Of a stretch of DNA of 46,274 bases, positions 34,231 through 44,417 are shown one piece after another (position 1 is the stretch's first letter; every line of letters starts with the position of its first letter). The position numbers and the translations under genes are program-made. Source of the stretch: Sedimentisphaerales bacterium (GTDB lineage Bacteria; Planctomycetota; Phycisphaerae; Sedimentisphaerales; SG8-4). The stretch covers positions 1 to 46,274 of the forward strand of contig JAFGCA010000830.1 of assembly GCA_016932895.1 (NCBI GenBank), written 5' to 3'. Below the pieces are notes generated by a model. It saw nothing but the letters and a program-made list of their open reading frames with translations. It searched no databases and was not told where the DNA came from.

Positions 34231-36198
34231 TCAGTCCCCCTCCACCGGCCCGGCGTCCGCGTCGAGCGCCGGCGCTGCCGCGGGGGCTTTCCAAACGCGG
34301 CACAAAGGCTTGCCCACGCGTTCCCAGCCAGCCTCTCCCAACTCCGCCTTCGCCTCGTAGCGATATTGCCCGGAGCCGGAATGGCGATACTCGTAGAGGT
34401 CCGCCACGCACGGGTTCTCCCCCGCCTCGGCGGGCGGCAGCCCGTAGAAAAGCGGATCGGCCGACGCCGCGGGACGTTGCGCAGTGAGACGCGTGGTCCT
34501 GCTCCCACCAGCGCGACTCTGTTGGGCATAGACGGCAATCATGTCTTCCCCGGCACGGTCCGGCTCCACGGCGTAGAACGGTACGGACTCCACTGCATCC
34601 CATCCATCCGCCCGTTCGACCCCGTCGCGCAGCGCATAACCCCGATCCTCTGACATCCGATACACCGCTACGGGCAGCACCATGCGAGGATCGTCCAGGT
34701 CCAACCGGTACATGATCTGGTTATAGTCGTAGCGCGGCGTCGAGGCTTCGAGCGATCCGGAGAACGTAAAGGAATACGTACCCTCGAAGAAGACCACGCG
34801 TCCGCCCTCCCGGTCGAACAGCGGATGATGCTTGGGGTTGTAGAACGAGTACTTGTTGTGCGTCACCACCTTGCGGGCGTAGGCCCAGGGCCCTACGGGC
34901 GTATCGGCCTCGGCGTACCAGACTTCGCCGAGCATCGAGTTGCGGCCGAAGTTCTGCACGAACAGCCCTACCCAGCGCCGCCGGTGGGCATTGAAGTAGA
35001 CCGTGCCGTTATGAGGCAGAATCTTCTCGCCCGATTCGACATCGTAAACGTGCACCCCCTTGCCTTCCTCTTCCAACGCCTTGATAACGGCCGACTTCGC
35101 GGAGGCGTCCGCCCCGATCAGATCGGCAAAACGCACCCAGCGGCACGGCCCCTCGGACTCCAGGGTCGTCCAAACCTCATAACGGTTGGGATCGACCACA
35201 TCATCCCACCGCCCCCTCACGCGCAGCCGCACCCCCATCGGGGACGGGCTCGTGAAGTAGTAGTATTTCTGCCCGCCCACGCTCACAGGAAAAGCGTGTC
35301 CCGTGTTGGCATACGGCAAAAAACCCAGCCCCCCGCGCACCAGCGGCTCGAACAGTTGCTTGTCGTCGTTATACACGACCAGCCCCCGCTCGCGCACGTC
35401 GCCGAGACCTTTGAGCCGCGCGAATTTGGCGACCATGCGCTCGCGACCATCGCGGTCCTCGACGGTCAGCAACCCGTCGAGCCACACCAGCCCCGGCTCT
35501 TTCAACGGAGACATCGGCCGGCTGAATCCCTTCTCATCGACGAAATATTCCAGATCGACCCCGACGGCCGGGTCCAGGCCTCCCCGCCCGGGAAGATCCG
35601 ATACGGCCCCGGACATCTCGAAATTGCCCAGCGGATAGCCCGGCCGGCCCGTATCGCCCCACATCCAGAACAACCGGTTGCGGTAGAGACACGTGAAGAC
35701 CGAATCCTGTCCCATGACCTGCCCATTGAGAACGGAATTCCGCAGCGGGACCGGTCGGCCCGTCAGAACGCTGTCACGATAAATCCCCTGACCCGTAACG
35801 CGATACAACCGCTCGGCCACGTTCAACCGGTCAATCTCCAATCGCGCCTCGGTCCCGGGCGTCGCCCGCAGGGCCTTGCCGGCCATGCCGAATCCGTCCT
35901 TGGGAAACTCATACCCGTGGCTCTCGACGAAGAAGAACACGTCGCGGTCCATCAGCCCCGGTTCGTGGAAGGCGACGATGCCGCCGCGGCAGGTGACGTA
36001 GCGAATGTTGTTGGTCGTCCGCAGTTCGACAAGGGGCACGCCCCGGCCGGTCTGCCGGTCCACGACCTGGATGGCAAGGTACCGCTTTGCCCCGGGGTTC
36101 GACGCGAAGACCCGCGCGACGCCGCCGGAATAAACGACCACCAGGATGGCCATAAAGGCAACGATCATTTGCAACCGTGTTCTTACAGCTTTACCCAT
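34231..36198 (-). CDS. Exported hypothetical protein, possibly DUF4185-like propeller
   Basis: The protein has 655 residues from MGKAVRTRLQMIV; the longer frame to 36255 overlaps the upstream gene. A signal sequence or anchor covers residues 8-33. A short beta-sandwich-like segment follows (LAIQVVDRQTGRGVPLVEL). Then comes a long region with propeller-like strands: NRLFWMWGDTGRPGYPLGNF, YYYFTSPSPMGVRLRVRGRW and VYFNAHRRRWVGLFVQNFG. Alternating W/Y/F-rich strands and the WMWGDT motif suggest a DUF4185/GH43-like five-bladed propeller acting on glycans, but I see no certain catalytic carboxylates. Its start overlaps the stop of the beta-helix gene by 8 bp, so the two are coupled. Confidence 0.85.
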   Translation of the reverse strand: MGKAVRTRLQMIVAFMAILVVVYSGGVARVFASNPGAKRYLAIQVVDRQTGRGVPLVELRTTNNIRYVTCRGGIVAFHEPGLMDRDVFFFVESHGYEFPKDGFGMAGKALRATPGTEARLEIDRLNVAERLYRVTGQGIYRDSVLTGRPVPLRNSVLNGQVMGQDSVFTCLYRNRLFWMWGDTGRPGYPLGNFEMSGAVSDLPGRGGLDPAVGVDLEYFVDEKGFSRPMSPLKEPGLVWLDGLLTVEDRDGRERMVAKFARLKGLGDVRERGLVVYNDDKQLFEPLVRGGLGFLPYANTGHAFPVSVGGQKYYYFTSPSPMGVRLRVRGRWDDVVDPNRYEVWTTLESEGPCRWVRFADLIGADASAKSAVIKALEEEGKGVHVYDVESGEKILPHNGTVYFNAHRRRWVGLFVQNFGRNSMLGEVWYAEADTPVGPWAYARKVVTHNKYSFYNPKHHPLFDREGGRVVFFEGTYSFTFSGSLEASTPRYDYNQIMYRLDLDDPRMVLPVAVYRMSEDRGYALRDGVERADGWDAVESVPFYAVEPDRAGEDMIAVYAQQSRAGGSRTTRLTAQRPAASADPLFYGLPPAEAGENPCVADLYEYRHSGSGQYRYEAKAELGEAGWERVGKPLCRVWKAPAAAPALDADAGPVEGD

Positions 36199-37588
36199 CG
36201 TTCCTGTCCCTTCCTTCTGAGTCCTTGAAACCGGGAATAATCTGCCCGCCCGCACCGGCCGACGGCGCTTCGACTTCGCAGGCGCCGACGTCGAAAGGAG
36301 AAATCCTCACGGTGCCGTTGAAGTCGCGTTGTGAGACAAAGGCCGCGTCGGCGGCGCCCCGAAGCGCCGAGCCCGGGCGTGGACGATAATCGCGATTCTG
36401 CGGATCGGCAAAGGCTGCCTCCACGGCGCCTCCATCATGGAAACGGCGATTGTCGATCTCGGCGCCGCGCACGTGGCCCGAGACGTAGTTGGCACTGAAT
36501 ACGTGTCGGTCGATCCCGGCCGCGTCGACGGCCGCGCCCTCGGGACAATAGACGGCGTTGTTGCAGAAGGTCATATTCTCCGCCTTCGACCAGCGGATGC
36601 GAACGCCCGTGGGAGGGCCCACGATCGTGTTGTTGACGATGGTGACATTTCGCATCTCGGGCACGGCCGCGTGCGGCGCCGCCGTGATCCCGGTCGCCAG
36701 GCAGTCGAGGATGACGTTGTTCCTGACGACGGCGTCGGAGACCACCTGAATGCCCTCGCCGGCGTTCCAGATAGCGTTGCCCTCGACGATATTGAGGTCT
36801 TTGCCACCGCCGTAAACGAAGATGCCCGGGTACTTGCGGCCGATGTTCGTATCGTGGATGACGTTGTCGCGGACGACGTTGCCGTAGGAGCCGAACTTGA
36901 TTTCGACCCCGTCGTTGCCGCCGCCGCTGGTGCTGCGCAGGTGGTGGATGTAGTTGCTCTCGAAGAGCGAGCCGGTGGTGATGCACCCGCCGTCGTGACA
37001 GCCGATGTACATGCCCTCGCCTTCGGTAGGATGCGCGTCGCTCAGGCCCGTATGGTGAATGTGATTGCGGCGAACGACGAAGGCGTCGCAATCGCCGCTG
37101 TTCATCGTCAGGGCGTTGTTGCCCGTGTGGGAAATCTCGCAGTTTTCGAACGTGATGTGATGCCCGCGAATGAAGCGCACGCCGGAGCTGCCGCCCTTGA
37201 AGCGCAGCCCGCGTACGATCAGGTGGCAGCAGTCGACGAATTCGATGTTGTTGTGCCTGTCGATCTGGTCGGCCGGCCGGGTCAGCAGCGGACTCTCCCG
37301 GTCGGCGGCCCGAATGACAATCGGCTCGGCGGCGGTGCCCTGGGCCGTAACGGCCCGCCGGCCGCTCTGCGAGTACGTCCCCCCGCGCAACACCAGCTCA
37401 TCGCCCGGATCGAGCGAATTCGCCACCGTCTCGAATTCCTCCCGCCCCTGGGCAACCGCCGGATCGATCTCCACCGTCCGCCCGGCGGCAGCCGCCGAAA
37501 ACAACAGCCCCGCCACCGACAAGACGACCAGCGAGAGGACGTACCTCCCTGATCGTTGCTTCTGAGGGCAGTCCGACGCAAAAACCAT
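36191..37588 (-). CDS. Secreted right-handed parallel beta-helix protein
   Basis: This protein of about 465 residues starts at the second Met (MVFASD), where GGAGAG sits 6 nt upstream; the Met two codons earlier is possible. The signal peptide ends near AAAAGRTVE. The body consists of beta-helix rungs with the N-x-V/I-x-x-N pattern typical of pectate-lyase/NosD-like folds: GGTYSQSGRRAV, HNNIEFVDCCHLIVRGLRF, NALTMNSGDCDAFVVRRNHI, DNVIHDTNIGRKYPGIFVYG and NVTIVNNTIVGPPTG. It probably binds or cleaves polysaccharide. It forms a two-gene unit with the overlapping downstream gene. The divergent gap 37589-37908 (320 bp) must hold promoters for both directions, but none stands out. Confidence 0.9.
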   Translation of the reverse strand: MVFASDCPQKQRSGRYVLSLVVLSVAGLLFSAAAAGRTVEIDPAVAQGREEFETVANSLDPGDELVLRGGTYSQSGRRAVTAQGTAAEPIVIRAADRESPLLTRPADQIDRHNNIEFVDCCHLIVRGLRFKGGSSGVRFIRGHHITFENCEISHTGNNALTMNSGDCDAFVVRRNHIHHTGLSDAHPTEGEGMYIGCHDGGCITTGSLFESNYIHHLRSTSGGGNDGVEIKFGSYGNVVRDNVIHDTNIGRKYPGIFVYGGGKDLNIVEGNAIWNAGEGIQVVSDAVVRNNVILDCLATGITAAPHAAVPEMRNVTIVNNTIVGPPTGVRIRWSKAENMTFCNNAVYCPEGAAVDAAGIDRHVFSANYVSGHVRGAEIDNRRFHDGGAVEAAFADPQNRDYRPRPGSALRGAADAAFVSQRDFNGTVRISPFDVGACEVEAPSAGAGGQIIPGFKDSEGRDRNDG

Positions 37589-37908
37589 TCTCATCTCTCC
37601 AACAGGAAGGCTTCGCAGGCGTAATCGACCGCGGTGGCTCTCCCATACTACCCGGCCACGAGATTGCTTTCAAGAAACGCCGCCGACCGGTTTTTCCATG
37701 GTATCAGGTCGCAGAAACAGGGAAATGGTTCCCCCGAATTCGGCTCCGATCCTACAAAATCTCGAAACCCGTGAGATGGTCCAGAAATCGGATTGCATCA
37801 TCGCGATGCATAGGGTAAGACGATGCAAACGCAACATGGCGGCGTATCCGGGCAAAATCAGCCGGATCAATCGGGATGGATTCTATCAGAAGATGGTGAG
37901 GTTTCTCC

Positions 37909-39531
37909 ATGAAACGTATGTTGCTTTTGTGGGCGGTCACGACCCTGGCATCGACGGGGACACTTGTCGAACGTTCTGCACAAGCGCAGCCGGCGCCGCC
38001 GACCGAGGCGCGCGACCTCGTGGTGTTCATTGCCAAAGAGAAGCCGCACCTGTATCGCCTGGTCGGCCTCAAGCCCGTGCCCTATGGCGCCGCCCGGTTC
38101 TACAACCCCAAGTCCATCGTCGCCGACGCCCGACGCGGGTGCTTCTACGTCATCGACGAGCCGAAACTCATCACCGGCAAAGTGAAATTCTGGCGGATCG
38201 CCGGTGACGGCTCGGCCGAAGTGATCCTGGCAATCGAGACCGCCAAGGCTGAGGGGCCGTTTGGGCTCAATGTCACTCTCGGGCTCGACGCGCAGGGGCA
38301 CGTATTGGTCGCCGACGCCGAATCCGGCCTCTGGCGGCTGGAGGCCAACGCAAAGCCCCAACAGGTGTGCGAAGGACAGGAAAAGCCCCTGTTCAAGATT
38401 ACCGCGACTACGGGCTCGCCGCGCGGCTTGCTCGTGGCCACGAGTTATTTCCATGACGTACGGGCCGGCAGCGTCGAAGGGTGGATCGACGTGACCAAGA
38501 GCCAGGGCGGATTGTACCTTCTCGATCCCGGGACGAATCCCCCCAAGCTCGATTGCCTGGTCGCCAATCAGCATCCCGGCCAACCCGAGCACGACACGTA
38601 CTGGCGGACGCCGGTGCAGCTTTTCATCGATTCGGCCGGCCGCACGGTGCTGGTCGATTCCGGCAGCGTCTTCACCCGAAAGGAAGAGATCTACACTGGC
38701 GCGCGGCCGCGGACCCAGTATAAATCGCAAAGAATAACGAAGTCGGTCCTCAACGGCGGCGTTTTCGTTCTCCATCCGGACGGACGTTTCGAGGATCTGA
38801 CGTTCAAAACACCGAACGAAGGCTCAGGCCCGCTGCGACGACCGACGGGGGCGGCCCAATGGTCCGCCGATACGTACATCGTCGCCGATCCCGAGATGCA
38901 CGTGGACGGCATCGCCGGCACCGGCGGACTGCTCCTGCTCAAACTCGATGGCGCGCGCGAGGCCCGCTGGCCCTTCGGGCAGCGCCTCAAGCCGCTGGGC
39001 GTGGCGATTCTGCGTGGCGCGGGCACTGCCGCTGAGCCAACAACGACCCGGGAAATCCGCCTGGCCGACCTGGTTGGAGTCCACACCGCCGGCACGATCA
39101 CCCGCATTGAAAGCGTTTCCTGGCAGCGCAAACCTCAGGACGGCGGCGGCCTGCTCGGCGGCATCGGCATGAACTGGGAAGCCCAGCCGCGCGAGCAGGC
39201 GGAGACGAAGCTGCGTTCGCTCTTCGAGGGCGCCCGTTGGGCCGTCGCCGGCGACGGCACGTTGCAGTTCAGCGCCCGCGGTGTAGCGCCGCAAACACAG
39301 GAAACGCCGCTGGTCATGCAAGGCAAAATCACCGTCCTGCAGCAGATGGCCAGCGCTACGGCCGGCTACAAGACCACCAGCATGTTCGACTCGCAAGTCG
39401 GCTCCATCGACGCCCGCATCGAGGGCGGCCAGCCCGGCCAGGCCGTCCTGAGCATCGTCACCAACGTCTTCACCAAGACCGAGCGTCTCAAAGCCACGTT
39501 CGAGCAGACGATGCCGCTGCAAGGCAACTGA
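37909..39531 (+). CDS. Exported hypothetical protein with SMP-30/NHL-like propeller region
   Basis: This 540-residue protein has GAGG 7 nt upstream of ATG and a signal peptide ending near SAQAQP. Residues of about 35-370 show propeller-like repeats: NPKSIVADARRGCFYVID, LNVTLGLDAQGHVLVADAES, TPVQLFIDSAGRTVLVDSGS and WSADTYIVADPEMHVDG, which recall SMP-30/gluconolactonase or NHL blades. The C-terminal 150 residues form a separate beta-rich domain (VSWQRKPQDGGGLLGGIGM, TLQFSARGV). No catalytic residues were recognised. It is transcribed alone, divergent from the beta-helix gene. Confidence 0.85.
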   Translation: MKRMLLLWAVTTLASTGTLVERSAQAQPAPPTEARDLVVFIAKEKPHLYRLVGLKPVPYGAARFYNPKSIVADARRGCFYVIDEPKLITGKVKFWRIAGDGSAEVILAIETAKAEGPFGLNVTLGLDAQGHVLVADAESGLWRLEANAKPQQVCEGQEKPLFKITATTGSPRGLLVATSYFHDVRAGSVEGWIDVTKSQGGLYLLDPGTNPPKLDCLVANQHPGQPEHDTYWRTPVQLFIDSAGRTVLVDSGSVFTRKEEIYTGARPRTQYKSQRITKSVLNGGVFVLHPDGRFEDLTFKTPNEGSGPLRRPTGAAQWSADTYIVADPEMHVDGIAGTGGLLLLKLDGAREARWPFGQRLKPLGVAILRGAGTAAEPTTTREIRLADLVGVHTAGTITRIESVSWQRKPQDGGGLLGGIGMNWEAQPREQAETKLRSLFEGARWAVAGDGTLQFSARGVAPQTQETPLVMQGKITVLQQMASATAGYKTTSMFDSQVGSIDARIEGGQPGQAVLSIVTNVFTKTERLKATFEQTMPLQGN

Positions 39532-39668
39532 GACCGGAGCCGGGCAAAATTCCTGCTCTTTCGCCGTAACGGATGTGCCGCCGCGTGTGTCTCTATAGGA
39601 GAAGCATTCCACCCTCATGTAGCGGAGGGATGGACTTTACAAACCCATTGTTTGTGGGAGACAGTCCA

Positions 39669-40091
39669 ATGCGAGTGAAGCGGAGCCTGGAAATCCTGAC
39701 GTTTGCCGTGGCCTGCGCCGTCCTTCTGGGAGCATCCGGCAGCACACCGGCACGAACCATCTACGTCGATCACGACGCCCCGGGGCCCCACGAGGGCTTG
39801 TCCTGGAACACCGCCTACAAGCACCTCCAGGATGCCCTGGCGGGCGCCTCGGCCGGAGACGAGATCCGGGTCGCGCAAGGCCTGTATCGGCCCGATCAGG
39901 AGCCGTTCCCCAACGGGGGCCTTGTGAACATGGGCGTCTACGGCCGCACCAGCGAGGCGAGCAGGTCGTACTTCGGGCAGCCCTTCTGCCAGAGCGTCGA
40001 CGCCGCCGACATCAACGGCGATTGCCGGATCGACGCCGAGGACTATCGGCTGATGATACTTCGCTGCTTGCCCGACGCAGCGCCGCAGTAG
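39669..40091 (+). CDS. Collapsed beta-helix protein with dockerin-like tail (internal deletion)
   Basis: The protein has 140 residues from MRVKRSLEILT (GGGAG 8 nt upstream). A signal peptide is followed by ARTIYVDHDAPGPHEGLSWN and AYKHLQDALAGASAGDEIRV, the start of large planctomycete right-handed beta-helix proteins. After YRPDQ the sequence jumps straight to LVNMGVYGRTSEAS, which in those proteins is the end of the helix, and then to a dockerin-type DINGDCRIDAEDYRLMILRCL. Several hundred residues of helix appear to be missing in frame. It is either a fossil or a minimal secreted carrier of the dockerin-like tail. Confidence 0.7.
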   Translation: MRVKRSLEILTFAVACAVLLGASGSTPARTIYVDHDAPGPHEGLSWNTAYKHLQDALAGASAGDEIRVAQGLYRPDQEPFPNGGLVNMGVYGRTSEASRSYFGQPFCQSVDAADINGDCRIDAEDYRLMILRCLPDAAPQ

Positions 40092-40238
40092 ATCGCAAGC
40101 CAACACCGGTCATCCTCGCTCACACGGATTCGGACGCCCGCTTCCGGTGCGTCGCGTTTGACTTTTGGCCCGCCCGGGCGTATGATGCCGCCCATGGTGA
40201 GCGGTGGAGGGTGAATCTTGGATTTGGATTAGAGCTTC

Positions 40239-42041
40239 ATGGACAATCTCAACTACGGCGTGATCGGCAACTGCAAGAGCGCCGCGCTGATCAGTGATAA
40301 GGGGAGCATCGACTGGTGCTGCCTGCCCGATTTCGATTCGTCTTCGGTTTTTGCCAAACTGCTGGATGAGAAAATAGGCGGTTCTTTCGCCGTTGCCCCC
40401 GATGACGGCTATGAAACCACCCAGCAGTACCTGCGCCGCACCAATATCCTGGTCACCACCTTCAGGCGCGGCGACGACGCGTTCGAGCTGATCGATTTCA
40501 TGCCGCGCTACAAGACCGACAGCGGCACCTATCACTGCCCGCCCGACGTGATCCGCTACATCCGCCACCTTTCGGGCAAGCCGCACGTCCGCATCGTCTA
40601 CGACCCGAGGCCGGCCTACGCCCGCAATCCCGTCCGCACCACCGTCACCGACGAATTTATCAAGCATTGTACCACGCGGGGGGCCTACGAATCCGTGTAT
40701 CTCTATTCCGACCTGCCCCTGAAGAAGATCGCCGCAGGCGAGCTCGTCAGCATCGAGCGCGACCACTTCCTGCTGCTCAGTTACAACCAGAAGCTCGTCC
40801 ATCCCGAGATCGACTGGGCCCTGCTGGAGCTGGAGCGCACCAAGGTCTACTGGATGGGGTGGCTGGCCCGCACGACACTGGTCTCGGAATACCGCGAGGC
40901 CGTGGAGCGCAGCGCCCTGGTCCTGAAGCTGCTGGCCTACCAGGAGACCGGTGCGATTCTGGCCGCCGTGACGACCAGCCTGCCTGAAACCATCGGCGAC
41001 GTGCGCAACTGGGACTATCGCTACTGCTGGATTCGCGACGCCTCCATGACGATCAGCGTACTGACCAAACTGGGCCACTACAACGTCGCCAAACGCTTCC
41101 TCCAGTTCGTTCTGGACATGGTCCCCTTCAAGGACGAGAAGATTCAGATCATGTACGGCATCCACCGGCAGAAGATCCTGGCCGAGCGCGAGCTGGATTG
41201 GCTCAGCGGCTACGAAAACTCGCGCCCCGTGCGGGCGGGCAACGCCGCCTACCGGCAGAAGCAGAACGACATCTACGGCATCGTGATGGACGTCATTTAC
41301 CAGAGCCTCCGGGTGTTCGGCCAGACGCTGAACAACAAGGAGGAGCTCTGGACGGTCGTGCGCTCGCTGGCGCGGCACGTCTACAACCACTGGCACAATC
41401 TCGACTCGGGCATCTGGGAATTCCGCACACGGCGCCACCACTTTACCTTCTCCAAGATCCTCTGCTGGGTGGCCGTGGATCGGGCCATGCGTATCGCCGG
41501 CTTCTTCGGCAAGACCGAAGACGCCCGCTACTATGCCAAGCTGCGGGACCGGATCAAGGCCGACGTGCTGGCCAAGGGCCGGGACCCGGAAACCGGGGCG
41601 CTGACCCAGTTCTACGGCAGCCGCAGTCTCGACTCGGCCAACCTGCTGGCCGAGCACTACGGCTTTCTGCACGCCACGGACTCCGTGTACGCCAGCACGG
41701 TCAACGAGACCTACGAGCGCCTGTGCGTGGACGGACTCACGTACCGATACCTCGGACGCGACGACTTCGGCACCCCCCACTCCTCCTTCACCGTCTGCAC
41801 GTTCTGGATGATCAAAGCGCTGTACCGCGTCGGCCAGAAGGACCTGGCGCGGGAGCTTTTCGAGAAGACGCTGACCTACAGCAACCATCTCGGCCTGTTC
41901 AGCGAAGACATCGACATCAAGACCAAGCGCCTGTTAGGCAACTTCCCCCAGGGCTACAGCCACCTGGCCCTGATCGATACCGCCATGACCCTGTGCGAAA
42001 CCCCCGACTGGTTCGACCAGGAAGACTCGTTCGCGACGTAG
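40239..42041 (+). CDS. Glycoside hydrolase family 15 protein (glucoamylase/trehalase-like)
   Basis: This 600-residue protein has no signal peptide, so it is cytoplasmic. The N-terminal beta-sandwich begins NYGVIGNCKSAALISDKGSI and DWCCLPDFDSSSVFAKLLD, a hallmark of prokaryotic GH15. The (alpha/alpha)6 barrel holds NWDYRYCWIRDAS, the general acid Glu394 in SGIWEFR and the general base Glu556 in GLFSEDID. Bacterial members of this layout hydrolyse alpha-glucosidic bonds of maltooligosaccharides, trehalose or related glycosides; the exact substrate cannot be told. It is convergent with typA, with only 11 bp between the stop codons. Confidence 0.95.
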   Translation: MDNLNYGVIGNCKSAALISDKGSIDWCCLPDFDSSSVFAKLLDEKIGGSFAVAPDDGYETTQQYLRRTNILVTTFRRGDDAFELIDFMPRYKTDSGTYHCPPDVIRYIRHLSGKPHVRIVYDPRPAYARNPVRTTVTDEFIKHCTTRGAYESVYLYSDLPLKKIAAGELVSIERDHFLLLSYNQKLVHPEIDWALLELERTKVYWMGWLARTTLVSEYREAVERSALVLKLLAYQETGAILAAVTTSLPETIGDVRNWDYRYCWIRDASMTISVLTKLGHYNVAKRFLQFVLDMVPFKDEKIQIMYGIHRQKILAERELDWLSGYENSRPVRAGNAAYRQKQNDIYGIVMDVIYQSLRVFGQTLNNKEELWTVVRSLARHVYNHWHNLDSGIWEFRTRRHHFTFSKILCWVAVDRAMRIAGFFGKTEDARYYAKLRDRIKADVLAKGRDPETGALTQFYGSRSLDSANLLAEHYGFLHATDSVYASTVNETYERLCVDGLTYRYLGRDDFGTPHSSFTVCTFWMIKALYRVGQKDLARELFEKTLTYSNHLGLFSEDIDIKTKRLLGNFPQGYSHLALIDTAMTLCETPDWFDQEDSFAT

Positions 42042-42048
42042 CGCCGGC

Positions 42049-42062
42049 CTCGTCACGACGAG
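42049..42062. terminator. Small hairpin between convergent GH15 and typA genes
   Basis: CTCGT-CACG-ACGAG can pair in either strand and includes the TypA stop codon; flanking GCGC words may extend the stem. There is no T-run, so a bidirectional terminator is only a suggestion. Confidence 0.3.
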
Positions 42063-43912
42063 ACGCGCCGGGCCGCGCGACGGCGGTCGCCTTCCTTGAG
42101 CAGGCGCTTGCGGATGCGAATCGACCGGGGGCACACCTCGACCAGCTCGTCCTGCTGGATGTACTCCAGGCAAACCTCCAGGCTCATGAGACGTGGAGGC
42201 CGCACGCGAGCGGCATCGTCCTTGCTGGCGGCGCGAACGTTAGTGAGCTGCTTGGCCTTCGTGGCATTGACGGGAATATCCTGGTCCTTCGAATGCTCAC
42301 CGACGACCTGGCCTTCGTATACAGCGTCGCCGGGGCGGACGAAGAAGGCGCCGCGATCGTAGAGGGCGTCCAGCGCGTAGGCGGTGACGGTACCGGTCTC
42401 CGTGGCGACCATCACGCCGGCCTGCCGCTCGGGAATCGAGCCGCGCATCGGCTCGTACCGCTCGAAGGTATGGTGCATCACCGCCCGGCCCTGGGTGGCG
42501 GTGAGAATGCGGGCGTTGAGGCCGAACAGGCCCCGCGAGGGAATCATGAACTCCATGTGAACGTAATCGGCGGTGCCGGTCTTGGCGTCCATGCTGACCA
42601 GCTCGCTGCGCCGGTTGCCGATGAGACTCATCACGGCATTCTGGCAATCGGCCGGACAGTCGATCACCAACCGCTCGATCGGCTCCTGACGACGCCCGTC
42701 CACCTCGCGGATGATGACCTGGGGCTTGCCCACGCAGACCTCGTAGCCCTCCCGCCGCATGTTCTCCAGCAGGATACCCAAATGCATCAGGCCTCGCCCC
42801 GAAACGATGTACTCGTCGGCGCCTTGCCCGGACTCTACGCGCAGAGCCACGTTCGTTTGCAGCTCCTTTTGCAGGCGGTTCTTGAGTTGGAGCGAGGTGA
42901 CGAATTTGCCCTCCCTCCCGGCGAACGGGCCGTTGTTGACGTGAAACGTCATGCTCATTGTCGGCTCGTCGATAGCCACGATGGGCAGGGCGCTCGGCTC
43001 GTCCGGACAGGCGATCGTGTCGCCGATATCGACCGGATCCAGACCCGCCACCGCACAAATATCACCGGCGCGGACGTCCCCGACCGGCTTCTTGCCCAGG
43101 CCCTCGAATCCGTACAACTGAACCACCTTCTGCTGCGTGTGGCGCCCCTGTTTGTCGATGACCGTCACGTTCTGGCTCTGCGTGAGCCGACCGGCGAAAA
43201 CCTTGCCGATGGCCACCCGCCCCACGTAATCGGAATACTCCAGCGTCGTAACCAGCATTTGCAGGGGGCTGTCCGGATCGGCCTTCGGGGGCGGAACGTG
43301 CCGGATGATCGCGTCGTAGACCGGCTTGAGATTGTCGTTGGGATGCGCCAGATCGGCCGTGGCCCAGCCCTCCTTGGCCGAGGCGAACAGGACGGGAAAA
43401 TCCAGCGAATCATCGTTCGCCTCCAGGTCGACGAACAGGTCGAAGACCTCGTTGACGACGTCATCGGGCCGGGAATCCACCCGGTCGGCCTTGTTCACGA
43501 CCAGGATGGGCTTGAGCCCGTGCTGCAGGGCCTTGGTCAGCACGAACCGCGTCTGCGGCATCGGACCCTCGAAGGCATCGACGATCAGCAGGACGCCGTC
43601 GGTCATTTTCAGGACCCGCTCGACCTCGCCGCCGAAATCGGCGTGGCCCGGGGTATCGACGATGTTGATCTTATAATCGCGGCCGTCGGCGTCGGCATAA
43701 TGAATGGCGCAGTTCTTGCTGAGGATCGTAATCCCGCGCTCGCGCTCCAGCGGATCGGAATCCATAATCAGGTTGTGCTGCCCACCGGCCAGCTTGTCCA
43801 GTTCCTCGTTGCGGAACATCCCCGACTGGTAGAGAAGCTGATCCACCAGCGTCGTCTTGCCATGGTCCACGTGGGCGATGATCGCCACATTCCGTACCGT
43901 ATCCGCGTACAT
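42053..43912 (-). CDS. typA: Ribosome-associated translational GTPase TypA/BipA
   Basis: The protein has 619 residues from [10 protein letters not shown]; the in-frame extension to 44053 is rejected because family members begin at this point. GTPase motifs are AHVDHGKTT (G1), RGITI (G2), DTPGHADF (G3) and NKAD (G4). Elongation-factor domains II, III and V follow, with the TypA-specific C-terminal domain ([18 protein letters not shown] and [15 protein letters not shown]). It binds the ribosome and helps assembly or translation under stress. Length is close to that of E. coli BipA (607). It is the most strictly housekeeping gene in the window. Confidence 0.97.
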   Translation of the reverse strand: MYADTVRNVAIIAHVDHGKTTLVDQLLYQSGMFRNEELDKLAGGQHNLIMDSDPLERERGITILSKNCAIHYADADGRDYKINIVDTPGHADFGGEVERVLKMTDGVLLIVDAFEGPMPQTRFVLTKALQHGLKPILVVNKADRVDSRPDDVVNEVFDLFVDLEANDDSLDFPVLFASAKEGWATADLAHPNDNLKPVYDAIIRHVPPPKADPDSPLQMLVTTLEYSDYVGRVAIGKVFAGRLTQSQNVTVIDKQGRHTQQKVVQLYGFEGLGKKPVGDVRAGDICAVAGLDPVDIGDTIACPDEPSALPIVAIDEPTMSMTFHVNNGPFAGREGKFVTSLQLKNRLQKELQTNVALRVESGQGADEYIVSGRGLMHLGILLENMRREGYEVCVGKPQVIIREVDGRRQEPIERLVIDCPADCQNAVMSLIGNRRSELVSMDAKTGTADYVHMEFMIPSRGLFGLNARILTATQGRAVMHHTFERYEPMRGSIPERQAGVMVATETGTVTAYALDALYDRGAFFVRPGDAVYEGQVVGEHSKDQDIPVNATKAKQLTNVRAASKDDAARVRPPRLMSLEVCLEYIQQDELVEVCPRSIRIRKRLLKEGDRRRAARRVSS

Positions 43913-44103
43913 CTGCTGTATTCCCAAATATCCGTCTGAATGCTGTCTGCTCTCCCGACCCGAAGCCCGGCCGGACCCACCCCCAAGAGGTGCTCGGCCC
44001 ATACTATCCGAAATCAAGCCTTCTGGCAAGAAGAACTGCCGAACGATCCGCAAACGATGTCTGTACTACTAACCCGTAGAAACTGAAAAGGATTTTAAGA
44101 TTC

Positions 44104-44283
44104 TCATGCGGCGGCTCTGTTAAGTTGTTCCGTGGTAGCGTTTTGCGTCAGGATGATGCTGGCGATGATTTGGGCTCCGCCGGGTGTGAGGCGGTACTTG
44201 CGTGTGTTCGGCAGACGCCGGAGGATCTTGTGCTCGCGTGGCAGCCGCCGCAAGTACGTCCACCTTGGCCGAGGCGTTCATGG
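44104..44283 (-). pseudogene. C-terminal remnant of a winged-helix-like protein
   Basis: On the minus strand an open stretch of about 58 codons reads TYLRRLPREHKILRRLPNTR, KYRLTPGGAQIIASIILTQN and ends QLNRAAA before TGA. The pattern (basic helix, K/R-Y-R-L-T-x-x-G, then a helix) looks like the C-terminal wing of a transposase- or regulator-type winged-helix protein. An in-frame TGA closes it upstream and there is no start, so it is a gene fragment. Confidence 0.4.
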
Positions 44284-44370
44284 CATCGTCCTTGAGACCG
44301 GTTGCTCCGACAAGACACCACCAGCATACCAAGGAGGGAGGGCTTTTTCCTTGCCCCAGCCCCTGACCGT

Positions 44371-44417
44371 CCTTTTCCTTTTTGCCCTCGAAGGTTCTGG
44401 GGCAAAAAGGAAAGGGG
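44371..44417. repeat. Long inverted repeat in non-coding DNA
   Basis: CCTTTTCCTTTTTGCCC (44371-44387) is followed after 11 bp by GGGGCAAAAAGGAAAGGG (44399 onward), an almost perfect hairpin with 16-18-bp arms. It lies in the 1.1-kb gap between typA and the HNH gene, a region (43913-45061) with no convincing gene. Confidence 0.6.

Noticed and set aside
37752..37909. 52-codon minus-strand frame beginning MEKPHHLLIES
   Set aside because: The translation looks protein-like, but its start codon coincides with the start of the divergent gene at 37909, it has no ribosome binding site and weaker codon bias; a remnant is possible but not supported.
41198..43939. 913-codon open frame on the plus strand
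   Set aside because: It overlaps the end of the GH15 gene in another frame and all of typA in antisense; both real genes have clear motifs.
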